The notes below the pieces were generated by a model, which saw nothing but the letters and a program-made list of their open reading frames with translations, ran no database searches and was not told where the DNA came from. The position numbers were made by a program, and so were the translations under genes. 64,000 bases of DNA from JAJYRX01 sp041655275 (lineage in GTDB: Bacteria > Pseudomonadota > Gammaproteobacteria > Burkholderiales > Burkholderiaceae_B). The stretch is taken from assembly GCA_041655275.1 (NCBI GenBank), contig JBBAFU010000009.1:84791-148790 (forward strand). The letters are read 5' to 3'. Shown one piece after another: positions 8,845 through 18,532 of this stretch. How positions within the stretch are numbered: position 1 is the stretch's first letter; each line of letters starts with the position of its first letter.

Positions 8845-9591
8845 ATGGCTGATACAGAAAAGAAAACAGAAGTGGACACCCATGTCCTGCAGGCGCTGGA
8901 CGTATCGGTGCACTACGGCGGCATCCGTGCCCTGGACGGCGTATCACTGCACTTGCGCAAGGGTCAGGTACTGGGCCTCATAGGCCCCAACGGCGCAGGC
9001 AAGTCGACCGTGATCGACGCCATCACCGGCCGGCTGACACTCACGCGCGGCCGGATTGTCCTGGATGGCGAAGACATCACGACATTGAGCGCAGAGCAGC
9101 GCCGCAAGCGGGGTATCTCGCGCAGCTTCCAGCGCACCAGCATCTTCGGCGGCATGAGCGTCTACCGCCAGGTGGAGCTGGCCGCCCACATGACAGGCCT
9201 TGCCGACGCCAGGGATGATGCACTGGACATCCTGGCCGAGCTGGACCTGCTGCGCCTGCGGGACACCCTGGGCGAAGACCTGGGCTATGGCGAGCAGCGA
9301 CGCCTGGATCTGGCCCTGGCTCTCGCCGGGCGTCCACGCGTGCTGCTGCTCGACGAACCCATGGCGGGGCTGACCATGCAGGAATCCATGGACATGGCCG
9401 AGCATCTGAAGGCCCTGACAACACGGCGCCAGGTATCGGTGCTTCTGGTCGAACACGATATGGATGTCGTCTTTCGCATCTGTGACGCCGTGACCGTCTT
9501 CGAGCTCGGCGTGGTGATTGCCGACGGTGATCCCGCCGCGGTGCGCGCCGATGCCCGCGTGCGTGAAGCCTATCTGGGGAGTGCTGCATGA
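8845..9591 (+). CDS. livG: ABC transporter ATP-binding protein LivG
   Basis: 248 aa ATPase. It shows Walker A GPNGAGKST, a Q-loop in SRSFQRTS, and Walker B VLLLDEPMAGL with the catalytic Glu. The expected signature position reads LGYGEQRRLDLALAL, where LSGGQ is replaced by GYGEQ, as is normal for LivG-type subunits. The H-loop His is in LLVEHDMD. It powers the LivH/LivM channel from the cytoplasm as a heterodimer with LivF. Its stop overlaps the livF start by 4 bp, indicating coupled translation. Confidence 0.88.
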   Translation: MADTEKKTEVDTHVLQALDVSVHYGGIRALDGVSLHLRKGQVLGLIGPNGAGKSTVIDAITGRLTLTRGRIVLDGEDITTLSAEQRRKRGISRSFQRTSIFGGMSVYRQVELAAHMTGLADARDDALDILAELDLLRLRDTLGEDLGYGEQRRLDLALALAGRPRVLLLDEPMAGLTMQESMDMAEHLKALTTRRQVSVLLVEHDMDVVFRICDAVTVFELGVVIADGDPAAVRADARVREAYLGSAA

Positions 9592-10292
9592 AGCCGCTGC
9601 TCGAACTCGGGGACGTGCACGCCTTCTATGGCGCGGCGCACATCCTTCACGGCGTGACGCTGGAAGTGAAGCCCGGGGAACGGGTTGCACTCATCGGACG
9701 CAATGGCGTGGGCAAGACGACCGTGGTCAACACCATCCTCGGTCTTGCGCAGATGCGCCAGGGAAGCATCCACGTCGCAGGGACGCGCCTGCGGCGCCCG
9801 CGCCCCTACCTGGTGGCACAGCATGGTGTGGTCATCGTGCCGCAGGGGCGGCGCATCATCGCGAACTTGAGTGTCGAGGAGAACCTCATCCTGGGTGCAG
9901 CGCCGGGACGCAAGGGCATGTGGAACCTGGACGGGATCTATCGCCTGTTTCCCATCCTGAAGGAGCGTGCGCACACGCGTGGCACCGCCCTCTCGGGCGG
10001 ACAGCAGCAGATGCTCGCTGTGGGACGCGCCCTGATGAGCAACCCGGCCCTCATCCTGCTCGATGAGCCCACCGAGGGGCTCGCGCCCGTCATCGTCGAT
10101 CAGCTGGCCGACATTTTCAACCAGGTGGCCGATCACGGGACAGCCTTGTTGCTGATCGAACAGAACCTGAGTCTGGTCACCCGCGTGGCCCATCGCTACC
10201 TGGCGATGACCAAGGGCAGCATCGTTGCGCGCGGTACCGTCTCGCAGTCAGAGGAGGGCATTGCCGAGATCGAACAACACATCACGGTGTGA
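9588..10292 (+). CDS. livF: ABC transporter ATP-binding protein LivF
   Basis: 234 aa ATPase. Walker A is GRNGVGKTT, the signature is LSGGQQQM, Walker B is LILLDEPTEGL, and the switch His position is taken by Gln in LLIEQNLS, which is usual for LivF. The ATG overlaps the livG stop (ATGA). Together with LivG it forms the nucleotide-binding heterodimer. A 61-bp gap with a fresh ribosome site separates it from the binding-protein gene, which may allow higher expression of the latter. Confidence 0.88.
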   Translation: MKPLLELGDVHAFYGAAHILHGVTLEVKPGERVALIGRNGVGKTTVVNTILGLAQMRQGSIHVAGTRLRRPRPYLVAQHGVVIVPQGRRIIANLSVEENLILGAAPGRKGMWNLDGIYRLFPILKERAHTRGTALSGGQQQMLAVGRALMSNPALILLDEPTEGLAPVIVDQLADIFNQVADHGTALLLIEQNLSLVTRVAHRYLAMTKGSIVARGTVSQSEEGIAEIEQHITV

Positions 10293-10353
10293 ATACTTGC
10301 TTCACCATGGGGCCGGCACAAGACAGCCGTCCCGAATTTCAAAGGAGACAAAC

Positions 10354-11541
10354 ATGACAACTCTGTCAAAGCTCAGACTCACGACTCTCGCCGCCCTGCT
10401 GGCGGCCACCCTGCCCCTGAGCGCGCAGGCGAAGGACCCTCTGAAGATCGCCCTCATCACTTCCGAATCGGGCCCCTTCTCCGCCATGGGCGTGGACGCC
10501 GCCAACGGCATCCGCTTCGCCGTAGAGGAAATCAATGCCAAGGGCGGCGTGGACGGGCGCGAAGTCATCATCGCAACCGGGGATGACGAAAGCACGCCGG
10601 ATGCCGGGCGCCGCGTCGCCGAGAAGCTGGTCCGGGACGGCCACCCCTTCATCATCGGACCCATCACTTCGGCGATCTCGCTCGCCATCAGCCAGAGCCT
10701 GATGCGCTGGGACGCCGCCTTCATCGGCACGATCAGCAAGGCTGACAAGCTCACGGGCGACACCTGCAATCCGCGCTTCATCCGCACCAACCACTCCGAC
10801 GCCATGGATCTGGCCATGATCAAGGAATGGGTGGGCGACATCCCCGGCAAGAACTTCGCCATTCTGGCGGCGGACTATGTCTGGGGTCAGGATTCCGCCA
10901 AATCCTTTGAAGAAACAATGAAGGCGCATGACAAGAACGTCACGCTCAAGCTGTTCGCACCGCTGGGCACCAAGGATTACGCTCCCTATATTCAGCAGCT
11001 CAAGGCCGCCAAGGTCGATGCCATCTGGCATGCTGACGTCTCGGGCGCCGTGGCCTTCATCAAACAGGCGGCCGACTTCGATCTGATTCCGGGGACACCC
11101 ATCATCGGCCACGCGCTGCTGTCGGATTTCCTCATCAAGGCCACCGGCAATGCCATGGAAGGCATTCCAGGCAACGTCGGCTTCACGGCCGATGTCGACA
11201 CGCCGCGGGCCAGGGCTTTTGTAGAAGCCTTCCAGGCCAGGCATCAGCGCCTGCCCTCCGATACGGAAGCCCAGACCTACAACGGCGCACTGATCCTGTT
11301 CCAGGGCGTCGAGATGGCAGGCAGCGTGGAGCCCGAAGCGGTCATGAAGGCCCTGCGGGGCGCCGAGGTTGAAACACTGTACGGGCGCCACCTGATCCGT
11401 GCGGACGACAACCAGCTGGTCATTCCCAATTACGTCGCCCGGGTCATGACCAAGGACGGTGTGCTGCGCCCGGTCATCGAGCACAGCTATCCGGAAACCC
11501 TGACTCCGCCGCCCTCTCCCGAGTGCAAGATGCCGTCCTGA
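10354..11541 (+). CDS. ABC transporter periplasmic binding protein (Leu/Ile/Val-type)
   Basis: 395 aa. A Sec signal peptide is clear: a Lys/Arg N-terminus, a hydrophobic core (LTTLAALLAATLPL) and a cleavage site after SAQA. The mature protein begins KDPLKIALITSESGPFSAMG, the peripla_BP_6 fold of LivK/amide/aromatic-acid binding proteins. The start ATG follows AAAGGAGA. As last gene of the bad/ali operon it should select the substrate for LivHMGF in the periplasm, plausibly cyclohexanecarboxylate or a related acid. No alignment is available here to test the ligand pocket. Confidence 0.8.
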   Translation: MTTLSKLRLTTLAALLAATLPLSAQAKDPLKIALITSESGPFSAMGVDAANGIRFAVEEINAKGGVDGREVIIATGDDESTPDAGRRVAEKLVRDGHPFIIGPITSAISLAISQSLMRWDAAFIGTISKADKLTGDTCNPRFIRTNHSDAMDLAMIKEWVGDIPGKNFAILAADYVWGQDSAKSFEETMKAHDKNVTLKLFAPLGTKDYAPYIQQLKAAKVDAIWHADVSGAVAFIKQAADFDLIPGTPIIGHALLSDFLIKATGNAMEGIPGNVGFTADVDTPRARAFVEAFQARHQRLPSDTEAQTYNGALILFQGVEMAGSVEPEAVMKALRGAEVETLYGRHLIRADDNQLVIPNYVARVMTKDGVLRPVIEHSYPETLTPPPSPECKMPS

Positions 11542-11544
11542 TCC

Positions 11545-11598
11545 TGCGGTAGCAGCTGCGGTTGCGGTTACAACTGCGGTTGCAACTGCGGTTACAAC
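11545..11598. repeat. Tandem 12-bp repeat at the 3' end of selU
   Basis: Three back-to-back 12-bp units begin at 11563 (TGCGGTTACAAC), 11575 (TGCGGTTGCAAC) and 11587 (TGCGGTTACAAC). Before them come a partial unit, TGCGGT (11557), and a diverged unit, TGCGGTAGCAGC (11545). The selU stop codon lies inside the last unit, so copy-number change of a whole unit would leave the selU end unchanged or shift it by one unit. The array fills the convergent junction between the binding-protein gene and selU, where a terminator would be expected; no stem with a T-run is seen. Confidence 0.8.
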
Positions 11599-12686
11599 AT
11601 CTGCGCCCGCAGCCAGGCCAGCACCGCCGCACGGGGCCCGCGAAAGACGACACGGCTGTCGCGGGCCTCGCGTTGCGAGGCATACATGGGATCGTAGTAA
11701 TGCTTGAGCAGGAGCGTGATCCAGGCATCATGTGCCTGGGTGTCCCCCTGATCGCGATGCTGCTCGAGCGCATGCGTCATCAGCCTGGCCGCCTGCGCAT
11801 GGCGCGCCCCGCCCAGGCGACGTGCAATGCGCGCCAGACTGCTCCCCAGCATTTCCGAAAGCTGTGCCCATGCCATCGCCGCATCATGGGTGTCCAGCAG
11901 TTCGGCCAGGGTGTCCAGCACATAGTCCTTGCGGATGCGTGCGATGCGCTCCTCGAATGACGCCTCCAGCCACACCAGAGGTGCGGACTGCATGCGCAGA
12001 TGCAATGCGCGCGGCAGATTGCGCTGCCCGATGAAGCGGCTTTCATCTTCCACCACGAAATGGTTCAGACCCTGCACCCGGCGACGCAGGAAGTCCGCCG
12101 CAAGCGCATTTTCAAAATCGACCTGACCGGGCTGCCCACAAAGACGACGGCCAAAGCTCGAGCCCCGGTGCGCTGCATGGGCCTCCAGATCGATTGCCTG
12201 CACCACCTCGGCCAGCAACTCCGTCTTGCCGGTTCCCGTCAGCCCGCCCAGCACCGTGAAGTCGCATTGCGCCGCCACACGTTCATGGGTGTCCAGCAGA
12301 AAACTGCGCAAGGCCTTGTAGCCGCCGGCCACGCGCGGAATGCTGTAGCCGGCTTCGGCCAGCCACTGCCGGGCAATACCCGAGCGCTGTCCACCCCGGA
12401 AACACATGACGACGGCATCCGGGTGAGCACGTACGAAACCGACCCAGGCCGCCAGACGGGCCTCGCGCAATGCTCCCGACACCAGCCGGTGCCCCAGCGC
12501 CAGCGCAGCCTGCGGCCCGTGCTGCTTGTAGCACAGGCCCACACGGCGCCGTTCTTCATCATCCATGAGAGGCAGATTGACGGCGCCGGGAATGGCGCCT
12601 GCACGAAACTCGACCGGAGCACGCACATCCAGCAAGGGAACGGCGCGGCCGAGCAGATCGGCCAGGTCGGTGATATCAGGCTTCAT
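11592..12686 (-). CDS. selU: tRNA 2-selenouridine synthase
   Basis: 364 aa, the exact size usual for SelU (MnmH, YbbB). It converts 2-thiouridine to 2-selenouridine at the wobble position of Lys, Glu and Gln tRNAs, using selenophosphate. The N-terminal rhodanese domain holds the active Cys in VVMCFRGGQRSG near residue 95. A P-loop (GLTGTGKTEL near 147) marks the C-terminal domain. It is the last gene of a minus-strand run beginning at rlmE, 18 bp after glmM. Three copies of the TGGGTGTCC word lie inside it (11737, 11887, 12286). Selenophosphate synthetase is not in the window. Confidence 0.9.
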   Translation of the reverse strand: MKPDITDLADLLGRAVPLLDVRAPVEFRAGAIPGAVNLPLMDDEERRRVGLCYKQHGPQAALALGHRLVSGALREARLAAWVGFVRAHPDAVVMCFRGGQRSGIARQWLAEAGYSIPRVAGGYKALRSFLLDTHERVAAQCDFTVLGGLTGTGKTELLAEVVQAIDLEAHAAHRGSSFGRRLCGQPGQVDFENALAADFLRRRVQGLNHFVVEDESRFIGQRNLPRALHLRMQSAPLVWLEASFEERIARIRKDYVLDTLAELLDTHDAAMAWAQLSEMLGSSLARIARRLGGARHAQAARLMTHALEQHRDQGDTQAHDAWITLLLKHYYDPMYASQREARDSRVVFRGPRAAVLAWLRAQML

Positions 12687-12704
12687 GATGAAGACCCCGA
12701 CGGA

Positions 12705-14046
<1,342 letters not shown>

Positions 14047-14057
<11 letters not shown>

Positions 14058-14889
14058 TCACCCCATGTTCCACCGCCTGCCAGACCCGCAGCGCATCACG
14101 GGTGGCGGCCACATCATGCACACGCACCATGGCCGCACCGCGCGCCACTGCGGCCAGCGCGGCGGCAATGCTGCCGGCCACGCGCTCCACCGGTATCCGT
14201 CCGGTCACATGACCGATCATGGACTTGCGCGACACCCCGATCAGCCACGGAAAATCCCCCGCCCTGGCTTCAGGCAGGCGACGCAGCAATTCGTAGTTCT
14301 GCGATTGCGTCTTTCCGAAACCGAAACCCGGGTCGATCAGAATGCGTCCGGACGCCACGCCGGCGGCAAGCACGGCGTCGCAGCGATCCTGCAGGAATGC
14401 CTTCACGTCCAGCGCCACATCATCATACTGCGGGCGCTGCTGCATGGTGCGCGGCTCGCCCTGCATATGCATGATGCACAGGGCACAATCCGCAGCCGCC
14501 ACCGCCGCGATCGCCTGCGGATCACGGAAGCCGGTAATGTCATTGATCAGGTCGGCACCGCGATCCAGTGCGCGTCGCATCAGGCGGGGCCTGGACGTAT
14601 CCACGGACAGCGGCACGCCGGTGTCGCGCAGTGCCTCGAGGACGGGCAGCACGCGGGCCGCCTCTTCTTCCTCCGGCACGGGCAGGGCGCCCGGCCGTGT
14701 CGATTCGCCGCCGATGTCGATCAGGTCTGCGCCCTGGGCAATCATCTGGTGTGCGCGTTCCAGCACCACTTCCAGTTGCGTGCTGGGCGCCGCTTCGGCA
14801 AAGGAATCGGGCGTGACATTGAGCACGCCCATGATGAGCGGGCGATCCAGCTTCAGCCGGAAGCGCCCGCAGCGCAGGATTTGGCCCAT
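14047..14889 (-). CDS. folP: Dihydropteroate synthase
   Basis: 280 aa TIM-barrel enzyme joining p-aminobenzoate to dihydropterin pyrophosphate in folate synthesis, the sulfonamide target. Both signatures are visible: LIMGVLNVTPDSF near residue 20 and GADLIDIGGESTRPG near 54. SVDTSRP and the SRKSMIG loop near 222 are present as well. It lies 8 bp after ftsH and overlaps glmM. Nothing marks it as an acquired resistance (sul) variant. Confidence 0.95.
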
Positions 14890-14897
14890 GCGCGCAA

Positions 14898-16796
14898 TCA
14901 GACCGGTGTGGCGGCCGCCTTGCCGTCGTCGGCGGCCACACCCCCGGGCGCAGGCGGCGTTGCATCGCTGCTGCTGCCGGAACGGCCCGCCTTGGGCGGA
15001 CGCGGCTCGCGCCCTTCCATGATGTCATTGATCTGGTCGGCATCAATGGTTTCCCACTCGAGCAGGGCGGCGGCCATCGCCTCCATCTTGTCACGATTGT
15101 CTTCGATGAGCTTGCGCGCAATGGCATATTGCTCGTCAATGATGGCGCGGATTTCCTGATCCACCTTCTGCATGGTGGCCTCGGACACATGCGTGGTCTT
15201 GGTCACGCTGCGACCCAGGAACACCTCGCCTTCGTTTTCCGCGTAGACCACGGGACCAAGCGAATCCGTCATGCCATAGCGCGTGACGATATCGCGCGCG
15301 ATGGCAGTGGCACGCTCGAAGTCGTTCGAAGCACCCGTCGTCATCTGGTTCATGAAGACTTCTTCAGCAATACGCCCGCCAAACAGCACGGCAATCATGT
15401 TGAGCAGGCGCTCCTTGTCCATGCTGTAACGATCCGTCTCGGGCAGCTGCATGGTCACACCCAGCGCCCGGCCGCGCGGAATGATGGTGACCTTGTGCAC
15501 CGGGTCCGTCTTGGGCAGCAGGCGCGCCACCAGGGCATGGCCGGACTCATGGTAGGCGGTATTGCGCCGCTCCTCTTCGGGCATGATCATGGTGCGCCGC
15601 TCGGCACCCATGATGATCTTGTCCTTGGCACTCTCGAAATCATGCATGTCGACCGCACGCCCGTTGCGACGGGCGGCAAACAGCGCGGCCTCGTTGACCA
15701 GGTTGGCCAGATCGGCACCGGAGAAGCCCGGCGTGCCGCGTGCCAGCACCATGGCATCCACGTCGGACGCCAGCGGCACCTTGCGCATATGCACCTTGAG
15801 GATTTGCTCGCGCCCGCGAATGTCGGGCAGGGGCACAACGACCTGACGATCGAAGCGCCCGGGCCGCAGCAGGGCCGGGTCAAGCACATCCGGACGGTTG
15901 GTCGCGGCGATGACCAGCACACCCTGGCCGGTCTCGAAACCGTCCATCTCGACCAGCAGCTGGTTGAGTGTCTGTTCGCGCTCGTCGTTGCCGCCGCCCA
16001 GGCCTGCACCCCGCTGGCGACCGACGGCATCGATCTCGTCGATGAAGATGATGCACGGCGCATGCTTCTTGGCATTTTCGAACATGTCGCGCACGCGGGC
16101 CGCGCCCACGCCGACAAACATCTCGACGAAATCGGAGCCGGAAATGCTGAAGAACGGCACCTTGGCCTCGCCCGCAATCGCCTTGGCGAGCAGCGTCTTC
16201 CCTGTACCGGGCGAACCCACCATGAGCACGCCCCGCGGGATGCGTCCGCCCAGGCGCTGGAACTTCGTGGGATCTCTCAGGAAATCAACCAGCTCCTGGA
16301 CATCTTCCTTGGCCTCGTCGCAACCGGCGACGTCGGCGAAGGTGACCTGATTGGTGTTCTCATCGAGCAGGCGCGCCTTGGACTTGCCGAAGCTGAAAGC
16401 CCCGCCCTTGCCACCGCCCTGCATCTGGCGCATGAAGAAGATCCACACGCCGATAAGCAACAGCATGGGGAACCAGGAAATGAAGATGCTGGTAAGGAAG
16501 GACGGCTCCTCGCGCGCCTTGCCTGACACCTGCACGCCGGACTTCACGAGCTCGGGCACCATCCACAGGTCACCCGGTGATGTCAGACTGTAGGGGCGGC
16601 CGGCCTCGGGCGTGACATACAGGGTGTCACCCTGAATGTCCACCTTGGAGATGCGTCCCGCCTGGGCATCGTTCATGAACTGCGTATAGCTGACGGCATC
16701 CGGGCTGATGACCCGGCTGTCAAACTGCTTGAATACAGTGAACAGGACCAGGGCGATCACCATCCAAATGGCCACCTTGGAAAAAGAGTTGTTCAA
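14898..16796 (-). CDS. ftsH: ATP-dependent zinc metalloprotease FtsH
   Basis: 632 aa membrane AAA+ protease, the proper family length. The start is a TTG at 16796-16794 with GGGAGG 6 nt upstream; no ATG occurs near, and longer frames run into untranslated leader. There are two N-terminal membrane helices (near 5-22 and 105-125) around a periplasmic domain. Walker A is GSPGTGKTLLAKA, Walker B is CIIFIDEID, the second region of homology follows, and the zinc site is HESGH near 420. It degrades membrane proteins and LpxC-type regulators, anchored in the inner membrane. It is downstream of rlmE, as usual. Confidence 0.95.
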   Translation of the reverse strand: MNNSFSKVAIWMVIALVLFTVFKQFDSRVISPDAVSYTQFMNDAQAGRISKVDIQGDTLYVTPEAGRPYSLTSPGDLWMVPELVKSGVQVSGKAREEPSFLTSIFISWFPMLLLIGVWIFFMRQMQGGGKGGAFSFGKSKARLLDENTNQVTFADVAGCDEAKEDVQELVDFLRDPTKFQRLGGRIPRGVLMVGSPGTGKTLLAKAIAGEAKVPFFSISGSDFVEMFVGVGAARVRDMFENAKKHAPCIIFIDEIDAVGRQRGAGLGGGNDEREQTLNQLLVEMDGFETGQGVLVIAATNRPDVLDPALLRPGRFDRQVVVPLPDIRGREQILKVHMRKVPLASDVDAMVLARGTPGFSGADLANLVNEAALFAARRNGRAVDMHDFESAKDKIIMGAERRTMIMPEEERRNTAYHESGHALVARLLPKTDPVHKVTIIPRGRALGVTMQLPETDRYSMDKERLLNMIAVLFGGRIAEEVFMNQMTTGASNDFERATAIARDIVTRYGMTDSLGPVVYAENEGEVFLGRSVTKTTHVSEATMQKVDQEIRAIIDEQYAIARKLIEDNRDKMEAMAAALLEWETIDADQINDIMEGREPRPPKAGRSGSSSDATPPAPGGVAADDGKAAATPV

Positions 16797-16884
16797 AGCC
16801 AACCTCCCGAGTGATGCTGTGACGTGTCCGGTCCCGTGGCGAACAACGCCGTAAACAAGTGTTTCATCAAGCCATTCTACCTGA

Positions 16885-17529
16885 TCAGGGCTGCCTGCGC
16901 TGAAGGTCGCGGGCGATGAGATAGGTCTCGGCGGACTTGTCGCGCGAGGCATCCGGCTTGAGCACATGAACCCGGCGGAAGTGCCGGCGCAGCTGCTCGA
17001 CCGTCTGCGAGAAACCACTGCCATGGAAGGCCTTGAGCACCAGCGCACCACCGTCGCGCAGGTGATCGAGGGCAAAAGCCAGTACCAGCTCGTGGACATG
17101 CTGTATGGCTGCAGCGTCAGCCGCCTTCACTCCCGACAAGTTGGGGGCCATATCGGAAATCACAAGATCCACACGGCGGCCGTCCAGCGCGGACTCCAGC
17201 TGTTCCAGCACGTCCTGTTCGCGGAAATCACCCTGGATGAACTCCACGCCGTCGATGGGCGTCATGGGCAGGCGGTCGAGCGCGATGATGCGCCCCTGCA
17301 GATTGCCCCGGGCATCGAGCAGGCGCTCACGCACCACCTGGGACCAGCTGCCCGGTGCCGCGCCCAGATCGACGACAACGTCGCCGCGGGACAGCAGGCG
17401 CCAGGCGTCGAGCACCTCGCTCAGCTTGAAGGCGGCGCGTGCGCGATAGCCCTGTTGTTGCGCGCGTCTGACATAAGGGTCGTGAAGATGCTGCTGCACC
17501 CACGCCCGGGAGGATTTCTTGCGTGCCAT
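16885..17529 (-). CDS. rlmE: 23S rRNA (uridine-2'-O-)-methyltransferase RlmE
   Basis: 214 aa Rossmann methyltransferase that modifies U2552 of 23S rRNA. The SAM loop VVDLGAAPGSWSQV is near residue 50, and the catalytic K-D-K-E set is represented by RAAFKL, DLVISDMAP and VLKAFHG. The start ATG at 17529 is preceded by GTAAGG and gives the usual MARKKSS-type N-terminus; an upstream in-frame start would run into yhbY. It is first gene of the rlmE-ftsH-folP-glmM-selU run and lies only 20 bp from the divergent yhbY. Confidence 0.93.
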   Translation of the reverse strand: MARKKSSRAWVQQHLHDPYVRRAQQQGYRARAAFKLSEVLDAWRLLSRGDVVVDLGAAPGSWSQVVRERLLDARGNLQGRIIALDRLPMTPIDGVEFIQGDFREQDVLEQLESALDGRRVDLVISDMAPNLSGVKAADAAAIQHVHELVLAFALDHLRDGGALVLKAFHGSGFSQTVEQLRRHFRRVHVLKPDASRDKSAETYLIARDLQRRQP

Positions 17530-17534
17530 TGCCT

Positions 17535-17540
17535 TACAAT
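17535..17540 (+). promoter_or_regulatory. Candidate -10 box for yhbY
   Basis: TACAAT sits in the 20-bp gap between the divergent rlmE and yhbY starts. Transcription starting about 7 nt downstream would begin within a few bases of the yhbY ATG at 17550, giving a leaderless or nearly leaderless mRNA. This fits the lack of any AGGAG-like sequence before that ATG. No convincing -35 is visible. Confidence 0.35.
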
Positions 17541-17549
17541 TGCCCTGCC

Positions 17550-17852
17550 ATGACAAGACTCGACATCACCCCGCAAGAGCGCAGCCGGCTGCGCGCCCAG
17601 GCCCATGGGCTGAATCCGGTCGTACTGATCGGCGCCAAGGGCCTGACGCCCTCGGTGCTGAAGGAAACCGACCACAGCCTGACGGCGCACGCGCTCATTA
17701 AACTGCGCATCGCCAGTGCAGACCGTGCCGAACGCGAAGCCATGCTCGCGCAGCTGTGCGACGCGCTGGACTGCGCGCCGGTGCACCACCTGGGCCGCAC
17801 ACTGGTGCTATACCGTCCACGGCCGCAGGATGCCCAGGCGGGGAACACCTAG
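17550..17852 (+). CDS. yhbY: Ribosome assembly RNA-binding protein YhbY (CRM domain)
   Basis: 100 aa single CRS1-YhbY domain protein that binds pre-50S ribosomal particles. The ERSRLRAQAHGLNPVVLIGAKGLT segment (cited in part) contains the GxxG-like loop of the fold, and HALIKLRI follows. The ATG at 17550 gives the standard N-terminus. It is divergent from rlmE, another 23S rRNA factor, with 20 bp between them, and its stop codon overlaps the convergent greA stop by 4 bp. No Shine-Dalgarno sequence is visible. Confidence 0.9.
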   Translation: MTRLDITPQERSRLRAQAHGLNPVVLIGAKGLTPSVLKETDHSLTAHALIKLRIASADRAEREAMLAQLCDALDCAPVHHLGRTLVLYRPRPQDAQAGNT

Positions 17853-18325
17853 ATGTAGGCAACGCTGATCACCTCGTATTCGCGCACGCCGCCGGGGGCG
17901 TGCACTTCGACCACATCGCCCTCTTCCTTGCCGATGAGGGCACGGGCGACGGGGCTGGAAATGGAGATCAGATTGGCACGGATATCGGCCTCGGCATCAC
18001 CCACGATCTGATATTTCAGCCGGGCACCGCTTTCCAGATCCTCGATCTCGACCGTGGCGCCGAAGACGGCCTTGCCACCGACATCGAGTGTGCTGGGGTC
18101 GATGAGCTGCGCATTGGACAGCGTCCCATCGAGTTCCATGATGCGCCCTTCCACGAAGGCCTGGCGCTCACGCGCGGCATCATACTCGGCATTCTCGGAC
18201 AGATCGCCCTGTGCCCGGGCTTCGGCAATGGCGTTGATGACCTCGGGCCGCTCCACGGTCTTCAGACGGTGGAGTTCGGCTTGCAGGCGCTCGGCGCCGC
18301 GCACGGTCAACGGGATCGCAGACAT
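17849..18325 (-). CDS. greA: Transcription elongation factor GreA
   Basis: 158 aa, the canonical GreA length. The N-terminal antiparallel coiled coil carries the acidic tip signature GDLSENAEYDAARE near residue 38; the C-terminal FKBP-like domain ends in EVISVAYI. It rescues backtracked RNA polymerase by stimulating transcript cleavage. The ATG at 18325 follows CAGGAAG; in-frame codons upstream cross a terminator hairpin and are excluded. A strong hairpin 20 nt upstream suggests expression is attenuated in the leader. Confidence 0.95.
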   Translation of the reverse strand: MSAIPLTVRGAERLQAELHRLKTVERPEVINAIAEARAQGDLSENAEYDAARERQAFVEGRIMELDGTLSNAQLIDPSTLDVGGKAVFGATVEIEDLESGARLKYQIVGDAEADIRANLISISSPVARALIGKEEGDVVEVHAPGGVREYEVISVAYI

Positions 18326-18340
18326 AGACTTCCTGAACAT

Positions 18341-18379
18341 GAAAATAAAAGACGCTTTGCAAGAAAATGGAAAGCGTCT
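18341..18379 (-). terminator. Intrinsic terminator in the greA leader
   Basis: Read on the minus strand, AGACGCTTT (18379-18371) and AAAGCGTCT (18358-18350) form a perfect 9-bp stem with a 12-nt loop, followed at once by TTTTATTTTC. It ends about 16 nt before the greA start codon, so it acts between the greA promoter candidate (or uraA read-through) and greA itself. It may end uraA transcripts, attenuate greA, or both. Confidence 0.8.
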
Positions 18380-18499
18380 GAAATGGCAAATCCGGAGACG
18401 GGCTGTATCGCAGCGTCGGGCGGAACGCCCCGCATGGCGCAGTCTTGCGCAGATGGGCATACGATGAACGTCCGCAGCCCAAGCCCGGAACAGGCTTCC

Positions 18500-18528
18500 A
18501 TTGTGGCGAAAGTCCCGGTCGAATGCAA
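18500..18528 (-). promoter_or_regulatory. Candidate greA leader promoter
   Basis: On the minus strand, TTGCAT (18528-18523) and CACAAT (18505-18500) are separated by exactly 17 bp, a sound sigma-70 arrangement. Transcription would begin near 18493 and run about 150 nt to the terminator at 18341 before greA. The layout matches the E. coli greA leader, which yields the GraL small RNA. Whether an RNA is made is inference. Confidence 0.45.
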
Positions 18529-18532
18529 GCCC

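Noticed and set aside
11545..11598. Tandem repeat as a small CRISPR array
   Set aside because: Units are 12 bp and directly adjacent, with no spacers and no cas genes.
16797..17099. Longer FtsH reading frame
   Set aside because: It would start inside rlmE and place 100 extra residues before the membrane anchor; the TTG with GGGAGG gives the standard protein.
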